Assembly: GCA_045546875.1 (NCBI GenBank) | Contig: JAZQDP010000051.1 | Span: 1-64,000, forward strand | Direction of reading: 5' to 3' | Origin: RUG11551 sp045546875 | GTDB lineage: Bacteria; Planctomycetota; Planctomycetia; Pirellulales; Thermoguttaceae | Length of the DNA: 64,000 nucleotides | Shown: one piece after another, positions 49,199 through 58,584 of the stretch | Layout of the letters: each line of letters begins with the position of its first letter | Position numbering within the stretch: the first letter of the stretch is position 1 | The notes under the pieces: generated by a model | Told to the model about the DNA's origin: nothing | Databases searched by the model: none | The model's input: only the letters and a program-made list of their open reading frames with translations | Program-made: the position numbers and the translations under genes

Positions 49199-50326
49199 AT
49201 GACATATAACAGAATGAACTTAAACAATCGCGCCAACGCGTTTACGCTGGTAGAATTGCTGGTTGTTATTGCGATTATGGGCATTTTAATAGCGTTGCTT
49301 CTTCCGGCTGTCAACGCAGCTCGAGAATCGGCAAGACGCGCGGCGTGCTCTAACAACATTAAACAGCTCGGGCAGGCGGCGTTAGGCTACGAACAGATCA
49401 ACAAGGCTTTTCCGCCGGCTATGAATTGCGTTACGGAAAACAAATACGAATCGCCAGACGAATCCGGAGTTCTCGAAAACTGGATTGTCAGAATACTGCC
49501 CAATTTGGATCAGGCAACTCTTTACGAAGACATTTACAATCTGATGCGTCCTAACCGGCTTTCAACAGGCGCCAGTTACAGTACAAAAGTGATTAACACA
49601 ATCGATAAGAACGTTACCAGTTCAAAAGACAGTTCGATTACGATGAAAGCGTGCCGGGAAACGGTTATGCCGATTCTTCTTTGTCCTTCTGACGCTGTTT
49701 CAAACCGTATTCAGTTTGAATCAAAAAAATCGTCGTTTACAGCTTCCCGCTGCAATTACGGCGCGAATATGGGACTTAAACAACCCAAAATGCTGTATGG
49801 GAGCAATTGGTCGATTCCCAACAACCGTGGCGTAATGGGACCTGGGCAATCGCTTAGCGCGACAGACATCTCAGACGGCGCCAGCAACACGATTTTGGTT
49901 GCTGAACTTCGCGCCGGCGTTACCTCTTCAGACCCGCGCGGGACGTGGTGTTTGGGCGGACCGGGAGCCAGCGCCATTGCCGCTTGCGGATGGGACGACG
50001 GAACGGTGTTAGCAACCAGAACGGACGGAAAAGACAAGGGACCAAACGCAAAAGACAAAAATAACAAGTCTGGGTACGGCGACCAGATTTACGCCTCGTT
50101 GGACTATTCCAGCGACGAATTGTACGATCTGAGAATGCCTGCCAGAATGACGTCTAACACTCAGGCGACAACCCGATCAATGCACGCCGGCGGCGTTTAC
50201 ACCTGCTTTGCCGACGGTTCTGTTCACTGGATAAACGACTTGATTCAAACGGCTCAGGATTACGGCGTTTTTGACAGGCTTCTTTCCTCTGGAGACGGGT
50301 ATCCCATTCAAGATAACAACTTTTAG
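49199..50326 (+). CDS. DUF1559 prepilin-like protein 3
   Basis: A 375-residue protein from ATG 49199 (AAGGTG 6-11 bases upstream; the frame starts at 49172). AFTLVELLVVIAIMGILIAL then LLPAVNAARESARRAACSNN, and RSMHAGGVYTCFADGSVHWI at the end. All three copies share order, length and the middle SKKSSFTASRCNYGANMG-like segment, so they are a tandem duplication. Confidence 0.9.
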   Translation: MTYNRMNLNNRANAFTLVELLVVIAIMGILIALLLPAVNAARESARRAACSNNIKQLGQAALGYEQINKAFPPAMNCVTENKYESPDESGVLENWIVRILPNLDQATLYEDIYNLMRPNRLSTGASYSTKVINTIDKNVTSSKDSSITMKACRETVMPILLCPSDAVSNRIQFESKKSSFTASRCNYGANMGLKQPKMLYGSNWSIPNNRGVMGPGQSLSATDISDGASNTILVAELRAGVTSSDPRGTWCLGGPGASAIAACGWDDGTVLATRTDGKDKGPNAKDKNNKSGYGDQIYASLDYSSDELYDLRMPARMTSNTQATTRSMHAGGVYTCFADGSVHWINDLIQTAQDYGVFDRLLSSGDGYPIQDNNF

Positions 50327-50348
50327 CGTTTGAGGGAAACTGCAAAAG

Positions 50349-51011
50349 ATGGGTCATTGCCACGACGAACATTGCAACTGTCATAGCGGTCATTGTCATG
50401 ACGAGAATTGTCATTGCCATGACGCTTCAGACGTGGGCGGTTCCAGTCGTCAGGAAGAGTATTCAACGCCCATAATCAACGGTTCCGTTGATATTGAATC
50501 CATCGTGGCAATGGCTCAAAAAGGGATTGCGGCAGCTCAATACGACCTGGGCGTTTGCTATAATTACGGATTAGGAATAGACGAAAATCCGGCTCTGGCG
50601 GCGCAATGGTTTTTCAAAGCGGCTCAACAGGCAGACGGAGACGCACAGTTTGCGCTCGGGCGGTTGTACCTGGAAGGTCGCGGCGTTCCCCAGACAGACG
50701 ATGCGGCGCGAAAATGGTTTGAAGTGGCGGCGCAGCACGGTCATCCCGCAGCGCAAAATCAGATGGGCTACTTCTACTTAAACGGAACCGGCGGCGTCAA
50801 AAAGAATCCTGTCTTGGCAATGCAATGGTGGCTCGAAGCCGCTCAAAACGGCTTTCCGGAAGCGATGTTCAACCTGGCTCTCTGGTACGCTAAAGGAGAA
50901 TCCTTTGAGCCGGACGATACGTCTGCGCTGGAATGGATGCAAAAAGCCGCCGACGTTGGATTTAAACCCGCCATCGATTTTCTCAATAAACTGGGCGTTG
51001 CCCGGCAATAA
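50349..51011 (+). CDS. Sel1-repeat protein with His/Cys-rich N-terminus
   Basis: A 220-residue protein. The first 25 residues have seven histidines and six cysteines in H-x-H and C-x-C patterns (GHCHDEHCNCHSGHCHDE). Then four or five Sel1-like repeats of about 36 residues follow (GIAAAQYDLGVCYNYGLGID, DAQFALGRLYLEGRGV, AAQNQMGYFYLNGTGG, EAMFNLALWYAKGES). The repeats are protein-protein scaffolds. It is probably cotranscribed with the DUF1559 genes. Confidence 0.8.
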   Translation: MGHCHDEHCNCHSGHCHDENCHCHDASDVGGSSRQEEYSTPIINGSVDIESIVAMAQKGIAAAQYDLGVCYNYGLGIDENPALAAQWFFKAAQQADGDAQFALGRLYLEGRGVPQTDDAARKWFEVAAQHGHPAAQNQMGYFYLNGTGGVKKNPVLAMQWWLEAAQNGFPEAMFNLALWYAKGESFEPDDTSALEWMQKAADVGFKPAIDFLNKLGVARQ

Positions 51012-51282
51012 TCTGGTATTCAGTGCAAACAACGGCTCTGGGGTGTGAGAACCTCCCTATTTTTTCTGTCTTTGCAAGCAAAATTGCGCGTCCCCTGCGT
51101 TTCTCCTCCCTTAAAAAGTGGTACTACTTGCTATATACCCGGTTTTATGATAAAATACGTATAATATTATAGACTGTATGGATTTAAGTTGGAAGTGGTT
51201 GGAATTGGGCGTTTAGTCCCTCCTTTTGTTTGAGTCGCAGTCTATTATCGCCAACCGCTTAACCTTTTTTATTATAGTATAA
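51012..51282. other. Intergenic region
   Basis: A TATAAT is at 51160-51165 with no -35 at standard distance, and a run of T precedes the ATG of the next gene (TATTATAGTATAA). No gene is seen. Confidence 0.4.
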
Positions 51283-52356
51283 ATGAACGAGCCTGAGAAT
51301 GTAACGGTTTCCAATTCATCGACGCCGTCTGCGCCGTCCGAAGCCGTTGCCTCTAATACGCCCGAAACGTCTGCTTCCGCTGTCCGTCTGCCCTTTTACG
51401 CCCCAATTCAAGAGGCGTTGGCAGAAACAGAGCGCCAAATTCAGCAGGAACTGTCCAGTTCACAACCGAAACTGGAGACGATTTTTTCACAAAGCCGCCT
51501 TCTGGCAGGGAAACGATTGCGTCCTGCATTGACGTTGCTGTGCGCTCAGGCATGTGGGGCTTTAGTTCCTCAGCACATTACCTGCGCGACTGTTATGGAA
51601 CTGATTCACACCGCCTCGCTAGTTCACGACGACGTTTTAGACGAAGCGGAATTGCGCCGTCATAATAATACGATTAACGCTCGATGGGATAACGAATTAG
51701 CTGTATTATTTGGGGATTTAATTGTCTCTCGGGCGATGAAGCTGGCGTCTTCTCTGGAAGATTTTCAAACGTTTAATTTAATAACCCGCACGTGCGAAAA
51801 GCTCTGTGAGGGCGAACTGCTTCAGGTTGCAAATCGTGGGACAATTGACCTCGGAGAAGACGTTTACTACAAAATTATCGAAGGCAAGACAGCCGCTTTG
51901 ATAGAATGTTCGTGCCGATTAGGCGCCAAGTATGCCGGCGTTGCGCCCGAAGTTGTCGAGAGCTTTGGGAACTTCGGTCTTCATTTGGGAACGGCGTTCC
52001 AAATTGTTGACGACGTTCTGGACGTTTCAGGTTCCGAACAGACCGTTGGAAAAACCCTAGGGCAAGACATCAAAAAGCAGAAAGCGACCCTGGCAATTAT
52101 TTATGCGATGCAGTGCATCTCAGAACAAAAGCGGTCGCAAATTCTGGCAGAACTGCAAGTTGCTGAAAATCCTGCGGAATATATACATCCATGGCTCAAG
52201 CGGACGAACGCTATAGAATTCGCTCGAAAAGCGGCTCAAACCCAGATCGACAAAGCGATTGCCAGCATTCAGGAGTTTTCCTGCCCGGAATCCGGCGCCG
52301 CTGCGCTCCAATCCTTAAAAGACCTCGCTCAGTTTGTGTTGGCGAGAAAATATTAG
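51283..52356 (+). CDS. Polyprenyl diphosphate synthase
   Basis: A 357-residue isoprenoid chain elongase. LVHDDVLDEAELRRH has the first Asp-rich motif (DDxxD at 116-120) and FQIVDDVLDVSG the second (242-247). LLAGKRLRPALTLLCAQA is the substrate Arg region. It makes a C35-C50-type diphosphate for menaquinone or carrier lipids. An N-terminal tail of 35 Ser/Pro/Thr residues is unusual. Confidence 0.9.
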   Translation: MNEPENVTVSNSSTPSAPSEAVASNTPETSASAVRLPFYAPIQEALAETERQIQQELSSSQPKLETIFSQSRLLAGKRLRPALTLLCAQACGALVPQHITCATVMELIHTASLVHDDVLDEAELRRHNNTINARWDNELAVLFGDLIVSRAMKLASSLEDFQTFNLITRTCEKLCEGELLQVANRGTIDLGEDVYYKIIEGKTAALIECSCRLGAKYAGVAPEVVESFGNFGLHLGTAFQIVDDVLDVSGSEQTVGKTLGQDIKKQKATLAIIYAMQCISEQKRSQILAELQVAENPAEYIHPWLKRTNAIEFARKAAQTQIDKAIASIQEFSCPESGAAALQSLKDLAQFVLARKY

Positions 52357-52429
52357 TTCCCTTGCACTGATTGTTCCTTTTATCCCTGTTACCGGCTTCG
52401 CGCCGAATCGCTCCATACCGTAAATTATT

Positions 52430-53431
52430 ATGGAAATAATCAAGACAAAAGCCTACGCTCGAGCCGGTTTGTTGGGAAATCCGTCAGACGGTTACAACGG
52501 CAAAACGATTTCTTTTTGCATTTCGCAATACTACGCTCAGGTAACGCTGTACGAATGGGAACAGGTTGAAATTGTTTCCTGTCTGGAAGATCAAAGTCAG
52601 TTTGAATCTGTTACGGAACTTGTCCATGACGTCGTTTTGCACGGGTACTACGGCGGCGTTCGTCTGATTAAAGCGTCAATTAAACGGTTTATAGAATACT
52701 GTCAACTCAAACGTTTGCCTCTTCATAATCGTAATTTTTCGATTCGTTACGAAACCAACATTCCGCGTCAGGTTGGCATGGCGGGGTCAAGCGCTATTAT
52801 TACAGCAACGATGCGAGCGCTGATGAAATTTTATAACGTAGACATTCCGCCGTTTCTCTTAGCGTCTCTGGTTTTGTCGGTTGAAATGCAGGAACTTCAT
52901 ATTACAGCCGGATTGCAGGATCGCGTAATTCAGGCGTATGAGGGCATGGTCTATATGGACTTTGACAAAAAGAAGATGAAAACCGTTGACGATTTAACGT
53001 ACGGATCGTATAAACGTCTGACAATGCCGCCCGATTTGCCGCTTTACGTTGCCTTTAAGACGGAAGCCAGCGAGCCGACAGAGGTCTTTCACAACAATCT
53101 GCGCGCCCGATACGATTTGGGAGAGCCGAGCGTTGTCAACGCCATGAACCAATTTGCCCTCTTTGCTCAGCAGGGAAAAGAGGCTCTGGAATTGCATGAC
53201 TACAAAACGCTCAACCGGCTTATAGACGCCAACTTCGACTTGCGCCGGTCGATATGTCGAATTCCGTCATGTCAGGTAGAAATGATCGAAACCGCCCGTC
53301 AATGCGGGGCGTCGGCTAAATTTGCCGGTTCCGGCGGCGCGATTGTCGGTTTATATCAAAACCCGAAAATTTTAGAGACTTTGAAAAATCAGCTCGGTCA
53401 GCTGGGGTGTACGGTTGTAACAATTAATTAG
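52430..53431 (+). CDS. Glucuronokinase-like GHMP kinase
   Basis: A 333-residue kinase. AYARAGLLGNPSDGYNGKTI at residues 8-27 is near-identical in form to plant glucuronokinase, and QVGMAGSSAIITATMRAL is the ATP-binding GHMP motif 2. KFAGSGGAIVGLYQN near 304 is motif 3. It is likely to phosphorylate glucuronate or a related sugar acid at C1. It lies upstream of uronate isomerase, separated by a repeat tract, so the two may be cofunctional. Confidence 0.75.
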   Translation: MEIIKTKAYARAGLLGNPSDGYNGKTISFCISQYYAQVTLYEWEQVEIVSCLEDQSQFESVTELVHDVVLHGYYGGVRLIKASIKRFIEYCQLKRLPLHNRNFSIRYETNIPRQVGMAGSSAIITATMRALMKFYNVDIPPFLLASLVLSVEMQELHITAGLQDRVIQAYEGMVYMDFDKKKMKTVDDLTYGSYKRLTMPPDLPLYVAFKTEASEPTEVFHNNLRARYDLGEPSVVNAMNQFALFAQQGKEALELHDYKTLNRLIDANFDLRRSICRIPSCQVEMIETARQCGASAKFAGSGGAIVGLYQNPKILETLKNQLGQLGCTVVTIN

Positions 53432-53518
53432 CAATTAGCAATTAGCGATTAGCAATTAGCGATTAGCAATTAGCAATTAGCGATTAGCAATTAGCGATTA
53501 GCGATTAGCGATTAGCAA
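53428..53518 (+). repeat. 7-bp tandem repeat, 13 units
   Basis: Thirteen units of TTAGC(A/G)A in an uninterrupted tract directly after the kinase stop codon. The variable sixth base runs A A G A G A A G A G G G A. Each unit holds a stop (TAG) and the tract can vary by slippage. Confidence 0.8.
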
Positions 53519-53573
53519 TTATGCAAGCGCTGCCCTAATGCCTATTCTCTACTGCTTACTCCCTTATTTCATC

Positions 53574-55001
53574 ATGAACGAACAAAAACCATTTATCACA
53601 GAAGATTTTCTGCTGCAAACGCCTGCCGCTCAACGCCTGTATCACGAATACGCTGAAAACCAGCCGATTATTGACTACCATTGCCATCTTGTTCCGGCTG
53701 AGGCGGCAAACAATATTCAGTACAAAAATATGACGCACATTTGGCTCGCGGGCGATCATTATAAATGGAGAGCGATGAGAACCGCCGGCGTGCCGGAACG
53801 GTACATTACCGGAAAAGGGCCAGACGGAAACGCGTCTGACTGGGAAAAGTTTGAAAAATGGGCGCAGACGTACGTTAAATGTCTTCGCAATCCGTTGTAT
53901 CACTGGACGGCTTTGGAACTGAACAATCCGTTTGACGTTAAAACTCTTTTGTCACCCAAAACAGCCCCTGAAATTTGGGAGAAGTGCAATGCAATGCTGG
54001 CTCAACCGGAGTTCTTCGCTCAGGGGATTATGCGTCGAATGAACGTTGAAACGGTTTGCACAACCGACGACCCGGTCGATTCGCTGGAGTTTCATATCAA
54101 GGCAAAAAACGACCCCGATTTTCCGTCGAAAATGTTGCCGACCATGCGGCCGGACAAGGCGATGGCAATCGACAAGCCAGAGGTATTCTTGCCGTGGCTG
54201 GAAAAGCTGGAATCGGTAACCGGCAGTTCAATTAAAACATTTGACGGACTCTTTGCCGCTCTGGAACAGCGATATAAATTTTTCGCGTCGGCAGGCTGTA
54301 AACTCTCCGACCACGGTTTGGGAATGTTCCCGAAAACAAAGATTTCCGCCGCGCAGGCGGACGCCATTCTCCAAAAGGTTCTGGCGCGACAACCAATCAC
54401 GCCTGAAGAAGCAGACGGTTTTGCTCGGCTGGTTCTGATTGAATGTTGCAAACTGAACCACAAATTTGGCTGGGTTCAACAGTTCCATTTTGGAGCGATG
54501 AGAAACAACAGTACTCGAATCTACAAAATCTGCGGACCAGACGCCGGCTGCGATTCCATTGCCGACGGAGAAACCGGTCTGGCAATGTCTTCCGTTCTGG
54601 ATGAACTGGATCAAACGGATCAGCTTGCCCGTTCGATTCTGTACAACCTCAATCCGGCGTGTAACGCTCTTGTTGCAACGATGATTGGCAATTTCCAGGA
54701 CGGCTCGTATCCGGGAAAAATTCAGTATGGCAGCGGATGGTGGTTCCTTGATCAAAAACAGGGCATGGAAGACCAAATCAACATCTTGTCTGCGGAAGGG
54801 CTTTTGAGCCTGTTCGTTGGAATGCTAACCGACAGTCGGTCGTTCCTGTCGTATACTCGTCATGAATATTTCAGACGGATTTTGTGCAATATGCTTGGAA
54901 ACGACATGACAAACGGCTTGATTCCTTACGATTTTGATCTGGTTGGCGACCTGGTAGAAAACGTTTGTTATAAAAATGCCAAAAATTACTTTAATTTTTA
55001 A
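53574..55001 (+). CDS. uxaC: Glucuronate/uronate isomerase
   Basis: A 475-residue enzyme (family 470) from ATG 53574, the first start with a full UxaC N-terminus. PIIDYHCHLVPAEAANN has the metal HxH (H36, H38), VCTTDDPVDSLEFH and WVQQFHFGAMRNNSTRI the catalytic loops, and GSGWWFLDQKQGMEDQINIL then TDSRSFLSYTRHEYFRRILC the C-terminal motifs. It converts D-glucuronate to D-fructuronate. No ribosome site is seen. Confidence 0.93.
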   Translation: MNEQKPFITEDFLLQTPAAQRLYHEYAENQPIIDYHCHLVPAEAANNIQYKNMTHIWLAGDHYKWRAMRTAGVPERYITGKGPDGNASDWEKFEKWAQTYVKCLRNPLYHWTALELNNPFDVKTLLSPKTAPEIWEKCNAMLAQPEFFAQGIMRRMNVETVCTTDDPVDSLEFHIKAKNDPDFPSKMLPTMRPDKAMAIDKPEVFLPWLEKLESVTGSSIKTFDGLFAALEQRYKFFASAGCKLSDHGLGMFPKTKISAAQADAILQKVLARQPITPEEADGFARLVLIECCKLNHKFGWVQQFHFGAMRNNSTRIYKICGPDAGCDSIADGETGLAMSSVLDELDQTDQLARSILYNLNPACNALVATMIGNFQDGSYPGKIQYGSGWWFLDQKQGMEDQINILSAEGLLSLFVGMLTDSRSFLSYTRHEYFRRILCNMLGNDMTNGLIPYDFDLVGDLVENVCYKNAKNYFNF

Positions 55002-55010
55002 GGCATTGTC

Positions 55011-58000
55011 ATGCAATTTGAATTTAATCCGACAAACAAAACGTTCCGTTGTTTTTCCGTATTGATTGCGGTAGTTTTTACCTGCTTAATCAATGCGGCA
55101 TTTGGTCAAGACGTTCAAAACGACCTTAAATCTCAAGCCCGGGCGGAAAATAAACCGGTATTGATTTTTTACCACGGCAGCGATTGGTGCGTTTCTGGCG
55201 AATTTGCATTAACGGTTTGGAAAAGCCCCGGCGTTCAAAATAAACTTGCCAACGATTTCCTTACCGGGGTAATCGACGTTCCTTCTGTCAATACGAGTGC
55301 GATTGAATCCCAAAACGCGATGGCAAAGTCGCTGCGGATTGAAATTCGTCAGCTTCCCGCCATAGCGTTTTATACGCCGGCAGGGGAATGTTTTGCTATA
55401 TGGGGAAATGTGCCGTGTAACGTTACGGCAGATGAGATAATTCAAAAGACGGCTGAAATGATGGACGTCTGGAAAAAAGCCGTCCCATGGAAAGAGAAAG
55501 CTGAACAGCAAACCGGTATAGAATCTGTTAATTCCGCAGCTAAATTTTTTAATACGCTAATTCCGTACTGTTCTTTTGATCAGCTCAAATCAGAAAAAAG
55601 TTTTCAGGCTCTATGGAATCGCATGGAAAAACAAGATCCAGACGATCAAACCGGCTGGCGTCGATTTTACAATTTTGACTATCAGTGGTATGGCGATAAA
55701 ATCTCCGAGTTCCGTAACAACGATAAATTTGAGGAAGGCGAGGCGTTTATTAAAAAAGAGCAAAACGATCCCCGCAACAGCAAACTGACTGTCGAGCAAA
55801 AACAGGTTCTGGCTCTGCTCCCGTTTTGCTTGACCTCTAATCAGGAAGAGAGTAAAGACGCCAACATCGCGCTGTTAAAAGAAGTCGTTAAGATGGACCC
55901 AACCACCCGCTGGGGAATTGGCGCTGCTGGCTGGCTGGAGGAATGGGGCGAGGAGTCGCCGGTTGCGATTCCGACTTTGCAGGAAAGAATGGCAAAGATT
56001 TTTTCTCCGCTGCGAAAACGCAACGAATCTGCGGTTAAGCCGATGGCGCAAAAGATTATGGATTCTGATCGAGAAACGATTAAACGTATGCTCCGATCAA
56101 AAATTACGTTGAACAATGCCAACAGAAAAGCTCTGCTTCGGTTTTACGCCATGTCGTTAATTGGACCGGAAACAATTGACAGGAGCCTCGCGAAGGAAGG
56201 CGGCAAGACGATTGCAAACCACTTATTTGGAAATCTCGAATTATTGGAATCATTTCTTTTATCCGGTCCGATTAACAATCCAGCCAGAGCGTATGAAATC
56301 TGGGACAACCTGATGTTTCAGGCGGCATCGTGGAAAAACCCCTTTTCTTCGTCGGAAAAGTGGATTGATACGCCTTTGGGCAGAAACATCGCGATGGCAA
56401 TTGCCTTAAACGCTCAGTTTGACGATACGATTAGCGTATATTTATTGGAATCGTATTATAGATTGTCTTCGGCTCAACGGCTTGTTAAAAACGCATACAG
56501 CTACGATACGCGTGAATTTCGTTACGTTGTTCTCAATATTCACCCGTATGACAATTTATGGCTCAACGAGTTCCTCTCTTGTCCGCCGGACAGCTACACG
56601 GGTTCCTGCTGGTCGTGCCGATATATTACTTACAATTTTTTTGGAGACAGCGTTCAGGGTCGGTTATATCGAGCGCCGTGGGATAAGTTTTACTCAAGTT
56701 CCGAGGTGTCGCAAAAGATCGGCGGGGTCTGCGGCGCTTTGTCATACTTTGGCGCATCGACCGCGCGAGCGCATGGCGTTATGGCGGTTCCGGGCGGTCA
56801 GCCGGGGCACTGCGCTTATATGCTTCGCGGGTCGCAAGATCGATGGATTATTGGATACAGCGTTTCGCCGTACACCGGGGCGCATTATAATTTCTGGGGG
56901 CTGTCATATCAAGGGTTGGATATGATAGAAGCGATTTATAAAGGCGGCGCCAACAAGAAAGCGGATATTGTTGATATCTTGGCTAAAGTTATTGTCATGC
57001 TCCGCTATCCGCAGCCGAGCGTTTCACAACTCAGCGCGGAAGCCTATCAATGGGATGGGAAAAAACTGCCAGATTTTTCAACCCTTGAACCGGTAGAAAC
57101 GCTTGATTCGATTAACGGTTTTGACATTAACGCCTTTAAGCTTCGAAGCCGCGTTGCGATTCGGTTCAAAGGAACGTTAAACATACCGGATAACGCAGCT
57201 GTTACGTATATAATCGGTTCAGACGACGGCTCTCGTCTTCTTGTTGACGGGAACGTTATTGTTGACAACGACGGTTCGCACGGGATTATAGAGAAGTCTG
57301 CAAGCCTCTCTTTAGCTCCCGGTAAACACTCAATAGAAGTTCAGTATTTTGATGCCGGCGGCGGACGCGGGCTGACGGTTTCCATGAATAAACCTCAGTC
57401 GTTTGATTCTGACGTCAATAAGTTATATAAAACTGCGTTGAAATACTGCCCCATGCATTATGGCGTTGCGCTTGATTACGCAAATTGGCTCGAAAGCGTC
57501 AGCGCGCCTTACGATCAGTGGACTCAATGGGCTTTTAGCGTTGCAAACGGATTAAAAGACTATGCCGACAACGCGTGGAACCTGATTAACCGGTTTTATT
57601 TGCCAAAATGTAAATCTAACGGCGGTAAAGAAGAACTGCTTAAACAGCTCTTGGCTCTTCATTCCATTATGCGTCAGTCGGAACTGCCAACGGCAGAGGT
57701 TTATAATTATCGCGCTGTTTTGGATCAGCACTTCAACATGCTCGATAAAGACTGCGACGCTGCGATGACGTTGTTTAAGACCTGTTTGAAAGTCCAGTTA
57801 AATACGTCAAATTTGTTTGGCGTCGTTTTAACCTGGGGGGCTGACAAGTTTATGGACGATGAAAAACTGTCTCAACAGATGGGGGCGGCTATTGCAGAAG
57901 TTTTTGCCGATAATTCGCAAAGTGCGGACAAGGGCTTTTCCATGGCGTTGCGAGAACTGATGAGAAAAGCCTCGCGAACCGATAATTTCCCGATGTTTAC

Positions 58001-58499
58001 CCAGATGGCGGAAATGATTCGAAAGCAAAATCCCAAAACTGAATCGGATCCCTATCCGCGCGAAGATTTTGGTGGAAAACTGCTCTCGGACAAAGCAATG
58101 ATGAAAATTTCAACGTCTGGAGGGTATGACTATCCTGAAGTCTATCCGTTTTGTCTCGATACAACCCGAGACATCGATCGCACATTCCATACTGACGGCG
58201 AAAAATCCCCGTGGGCAATGGTTACGTTGCCGGGAATGTCTGAAATATCAGGCATCTTAATTACGCCGAATCGCGGCTATTATCGAGATCGAAACGTCCC
58301 GATTATGGTTTGGGTTTCAGAAAACGGGACGGATTGGAAAGAAGTGTTTACGTCTGAAAAGCTGGAATCGGAATGGCGGATTGACTTAAGTTCTGCCCCG
58401 ATAAAAGCGAAATACGTTAAAGTGGGGCGCGTTCCGGAATTCAAAAATGACTGTTTCCATTTAGGAAAAATTCTCATTTACGGAAAAACGCTATATTGA
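55011..58499 (+). CDS. Large secreted multidomain protein (thioredoxin-like, transglutaminase-like, PA14, F5/8C)
   Basis: A 1162-residue protein. Signal peptide (LIAVVFTCLINAAFG). Residues 35-150 look thioredoxin-like (PVLIFYHGSDWCVSGEFAL, with WC but not a CxxC). About 560-660 have KIGGVCGALSYFGASTARAH and GQPGHCAYMLRGSQDRWIIG, a Cys and His spaced as in transglutaminase-like peptidases. About 690-800 is a PA14 domain (YIIGSDDGSRLLVDGNVIVD, HSIEVQYFDAGGGRG). The last 130 residues form a discoidin/F5-8 type C domain (SENGTDWKEVFTSEKLESEW). This composition suggests carbohydrate binding and peptide chemistry on the surface. Confidence 0.75.
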   Translation: MQFEFNPTNKTFRCFSVLIAVVFTCLINAAFGQDVQNDLKSQARAENKPVLIFYHGSDWCVSGEFALTVWKSPGVQNKLANDFLTGVIDVPSVNTSAIESQNAMAKSLRIEIRQLPAIAFYTPAGECFAIWGNVPCNVTADEIIQKTAEMMDVWKKAVPWKEKAEQQTGIESVNSAAKFFNTLIPYCSFDQLKSEKSFQALWNRMEKQDPDDQTGWRRFYNFDYQWYGDKISEFRNNDKFEEGEAFIKKEQNDPRNSKLTVEQKQVLALLPFCLTSNQEESKDANIALLKEVVKMDPTTRWGIGAAGWLEEWGEESPVAIPTLQERMAKIFSPLRKRNESAVKPMAQKIMDSDRETIKRMLRSKITLNNANRKALLRFYAMSLIGPETIDRSLAKEGGKTIANHLFGNLELLESFLLSGPINNPARAYEIWDNLMFQAASWKNPFSSSEKWIDTPLGRNIAMAIALNAQFDDTISVYLLESYYRLSSAQRLVKNAYSYDTREFRYVVLNIHPYDNLWLNEFLSCPPDSYTGSCWSCRYITYNFFGDSVQGRLYRAPWDKFYSSSEVSQKIGGVCGALSYFGASTARAHGVMAVPGGQPGHCAYMLRGSQDRWIIGYSVSPYTGAHYNFWGLSYQGLDMIEAIYKGGANKKADIVDILAKVIVMLRYPQPSVSQLSAEAYQWDGKKLPDFSTLEPVETLDSINGFDINAFKLRSRVAIRFKGTLNIPDNAAVTYIIGSDDGSRLLVDGNVIVDNDGSHGIIEKSASLSLAPGKHSIEVQYFDAGGGRGLTVSMNKPQSFDSDVNKLYKTALKYCPMHYGVALDYANWLESVSAPYDQWTQWAFSVANGLKDYADNAWNLINRFYLPKCKSNGGKEELLKQLLALHSIMRQSELPTAEVYNYRAVLDQHFNMLDKDCDAAMTLFKTCLKVQLNTSNLFGVVLTWGADKFMDDEKLSQQMGAAIAEVFADNSQSADKGFSMALRELMRKASRTDNFPMFTQMAEMIRKQNPKTESDPYPREDFGGKLLSDKAMMKISTSGGYDYPEVYPFCLDTTRDIDRTFHTDGEKSPWAMVTLPGMSEISGILITPNRGYYRDRNVPIMVWVSENGTDWKEVFTSEKLESEWRIDLSSAPIKAKYVKVGRVPEFKNDCFHLGKILIYGKTLY

Positions 58500-58523
58500 T
58501 ATATAGTGAATAGGATGAAAGCT

Positions 58524-58560
58524 TAGGCGCAGCCACGGGGGTAAACTCGGGCTGCGCCTA
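58524..58560 (+). terminator. Bidirectional terminator hairpin
   Basis: An 11-bp perfect stem, TAGGCGCAGCC with GGCTGCGCCTA, loop of 15, between two genes that converge (58,499 plus and 58,585 minus). T-rich sequence follows on the plus strand (TATATTTTC). Confidence 0.7.
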
Positions 58561-58584
58561 TATTTTCAAGCAGAAAAAGTTTAA

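Noticed and set aside
53428..53518. A CRISPR array or coding repeat
   Set aside because: Units are 7 bp with no spacers and stops in every frame.
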